Positions 12,106-13,271 of a stretch of DNA of 13,271 nucleotides are shown piece after piece. The notes under the pieces are model-generated. The model saw nothing but the letters and a program-made list of their open reading frames with translations. It did no database searches and was not told the DNA's origin. The DNA is from JAHFLD01 sp964367145 (GTDB lineage Bacteria; Patescibacteriota; Minisyncoccia; UBA6257; 1-14-0-10-40-38), in the NCBI GenBank assembly GCA_964367145.1, contig CAYIWJ010000018.1, positions 1 through 13,271 on the forward strand. Reading direction: 5' to 3'. Numbering within the stretch: the stretch's first letter is position 1; each line of letters opens with the position of its first letter. Both the position numbers and the translations under genes were made by a program.

Positions 12106-12279
12106 CTCGAGGCGCATACGGTTGAAAAGCGTATGTCGCAAGGCGACATTTGCCGAGCTATTGATATGGACAGAAGTTATATGAGCGCGATTGAGGGAGG
12201 CAAGATAAATGTAACTATTGCTGTTTTAGAAAAGCTCGCCAATGCGCTTGATGTTTCTGTTGATGAGCTATTGAAATAA
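12106..12279 (+). pseudogene. 5'-truncated XRE-family helix-turn-helix gene
   Basis: The frame directly after tRNA-Arg reads into a Cro/C1-type DNA-binding domain: SQGDICRAIDMDRSYMSAIE is helix 2, turn and recognition helix; GGKINVTIAVLEKLANALDV and SVDELLK are helices 4 and 5 with the usual spacing and end. Helix 1, normally about 12 residues of R/L-rich sequence, is missing or reduced to VEKR. The only ATG outside the tRNA is at 12133, giving 48 aa. No promoter or ribosome site is seen; the tRNA ends at 12105. This looks like the 3' part of a regulator cut off at the tRNA boundary, though a tiny expressed protein read from the tRNA transcript cannot be excluded. The next gene starts 2 bp after its stop. 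Confidence 0.6.
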
Positions 12280-12281
12280 TT

Positions 12282-13115
12282 ATGAAAAAATATATTTCAT
12301 CAATAATAATTTTCTTTGTCGCTTACTTTATTTTGGCAGGTATTTTTGAGTTTAGCGAGACAACAAGCGTAATTTTGTCTTTGATTGCCGGTGTACTTTT
12401 TTATAATTTTCGGAAAGGCAAAGCAATATCCATGCAAACGTCGACTATTAGTCATCAAAATAAAAACAATATGGAAAACAACAAAGAAAATAAAAATAAT
12501 GAGAGCGAAGAGGAGCTGGAACGCGATTATGAATTTGGCGGGATTTGGGGTGCAAAGCCGCGCAAAGGAACAGAGGCGCGACAAGTTCAGGAAGAAGTAA
12601 GTAGGAGAAAGAAAATCGCCGAAGACAAAAAAATAAAAGAGCTTATTAGCGAATTATACTTTAGCAATATTGAGCATTTCCCAAGCTGGATAAAAACCGA
12701 CCATAATCGCGAATACGTGCCGTCAATAATTTCTAAAGCAACCGAAAGAAAAGAAAAAGGCGGGAAAAATGATTGCGATAAGAAAATCACAGAAATAATT
12801 CTTGACGGCAAAGAATATAAGTTTGCTTTTCAAGAAAATTCTTTTTCTACTCCCGACGGAGAATATAATACGCATGGACTTCTTGAATTATTTATCGGCG
12901 ACAAAAAAGTTCTAGCAATAAATGCCTCTTTAGAACATTCTGACTATGATTCTAAATGGAGTCCATTTGGAATAGAGGCATTTATTGATGGTGATTGGAT
13001 AGAAGATTTTCAGAAGCTTAAAAAAGCAAAAGAGCAAGATGAAAAAAAACGCGCACTGAAAGAAGCAGAAGACCCCGAAAAAACAGAAAAGCTAAAACGC
13101 GATTTTGGACTTTAA
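12282..13115 (+). CDS. Unrecognised membrane-anchored charged protein
   Basis: 277 aa. Two hydrophobic segments at the N-terminus (about residues 4-21 and 27-43) are followed by a low-complexity Asn/Lys/Glu linker (55-80), a charged helical stretch (85-125), and a soluble domain (about 125-250) with alternating beta-type segments (ITEIILDGKEYKF, THGLLELFIGDKKVLAI, FGIEAFIDGDWIEDF). It ends in a Lys/Glu coiled-coil-like tail. No family or catalytic motif is recognised. Base composition is AT-rich, unlike the tig-clpP-tyrS block. It follows the HTH remnant by 2 bp, suggesting both came together as an accessory unit. It lacks a visible ribosome site. Confidence 0.75.
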   Translation: MKKYISSIIIFFVAYFILAGIFEFSETTSVILSLIAGVLFYNFRKGKAISMQTSTISHQNKNNMENNKENKNNESEEELERDYEFGGIWGAKPRKGTEARQVQEEVSRRKKIAEDKKIKELISELYFSNIEHFPSWIKTDHNREYVPSIISKATERKEKGGKNDCDKKITEIILDGKEYKFAFQENSFSTPDGEYNTHGLLELFIGDKKVLAINASLEHSDYDSKWSPFGIEAFIDGDWIEDFQKLKKAKEQDEKKRALKEAEDPEKTEKLKRDFGL

Positions 13116-13121
13116 TAATTT

Positions 13122-13271
13122 ATGACAACCACTAAACGAGCTTTCATAATTCACGGCTGGGAGGGCTACCCCGATGAGGGTTGGTTTCCGTGGCTCAAAG
13201 CGGAGTTAGAGAAAAACGGTTTTCAAGTTCATGTTCCGGCTATGCCGGAATCGGCGGAGCCGAAAATTGAA
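13122..13271 (+). CDS. RBBP9/YdeN-like serine hydrolase, N-terminal part (runs off the window)
   Basis: 50 codons are visible. The start RAFIIHGWEGYPDEGWFPWL is the first strand and loop of the small alpha/beta-hydrolase family that includes RBBP9 and YdeN: HGW with the oxyanion-hole region, then WFPWLKAELEKNGFQVHVPAMP, the second strand ending in the typical PAMP turn. The catalytic serine (GHSxG) lies beyond the window. The family hydrolyses small esters; the natural substrate is usually unknown. The start is the ATG 6 bp after the previous stop, so it may be co-transcribed with the 277-aa protein. Confidence 0.85.
   Translation, partial: MTTTKRAFIIHGWEGYPDEGWFPWLKAELEKNGFQVHVPAMPESAEPKIE

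Noticed and set aside
12076..12132. HTH gene start inside tRNA-Arg
   Set aside because: The ATG is part of the tRNA variable loop and T arm; the translated sequence is not HTH-like there.

Overview
The window looks like a chromosome segment of a Candidate Phyla Radiation bacterium (Patescibacteria, most likely a parcubacterial lineage). That assignment is an inference from gene style: short housekeeping proteins, membrane proteins of unknown function with the CPR look, near-leaderless genes without a Shine-Dalgarno sequence, and several tRNAs without an encoded CCA. UGA is used as a normal stop (for example at 3126-3128, 8787-8789 and 11109-11111), so the UGA=Gly code of Gracilibacteria/Absconditabacteria does not apply. 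A run of exactly 100 N (3599-3698) marks a scaffold gap inside a tandem repeat, so this is a draft or metagenome assembly.

Layout. 1-434 (minus): start of infB (IF-2), which begins directly at the GTPase domain. 547-633: tRNA-Ser(GCU) with its promoter, a terminator hairpin, and an unusual structured tail that repeats the tRNA 3' end. 882-2272: a Gmad2-domain surface protein and a two-helix membrane protein. 2297-2371: tRNA-Arg(GCG). 2372-3810: an accessory-looking stretch with an 18-bp inverted repeat, a GC-rich gene with its own Shine-Dalgarno sequence and terminator (2712-3128), a cluster of palindromes (3285-3413), and a 59-bp tandem array (3485-3794) that ends against the -10 box of yraN.

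3811-10647 is the housekeeping core, all on the plus strand: yraN, nusA, hppA (K+-independent proton-pumping pyrophosphatase), tig, clpP and tyrS. nusA/hppA (4-bp gap) and tig/clpP (4-bp overlap) look like co-transcribed pairs: transcription control plus membrane energization, and protein folding plus degradation.

10743-13271: a small membrane protein, tRNA-Gly(UCC) on the minus strand, a TM plus coiled-coil protein with a strong near-leaderless promoter, a tight tRNA-Pro(UGG)/tRNA-Arg(UCU) pair, a 5'-truncated XRE-type HTH gene abutting tRNA-Arg, an unrecognised 277-aa membrane protein, and the start of an RBBP9/YdeN-like serine hydrolase. No CRISPR array, transposase or integrase was seen. 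The most interesting unexplained material is the 3211-3810 palindrome/tandem-repeat region and the tail of tRNA-Ser.
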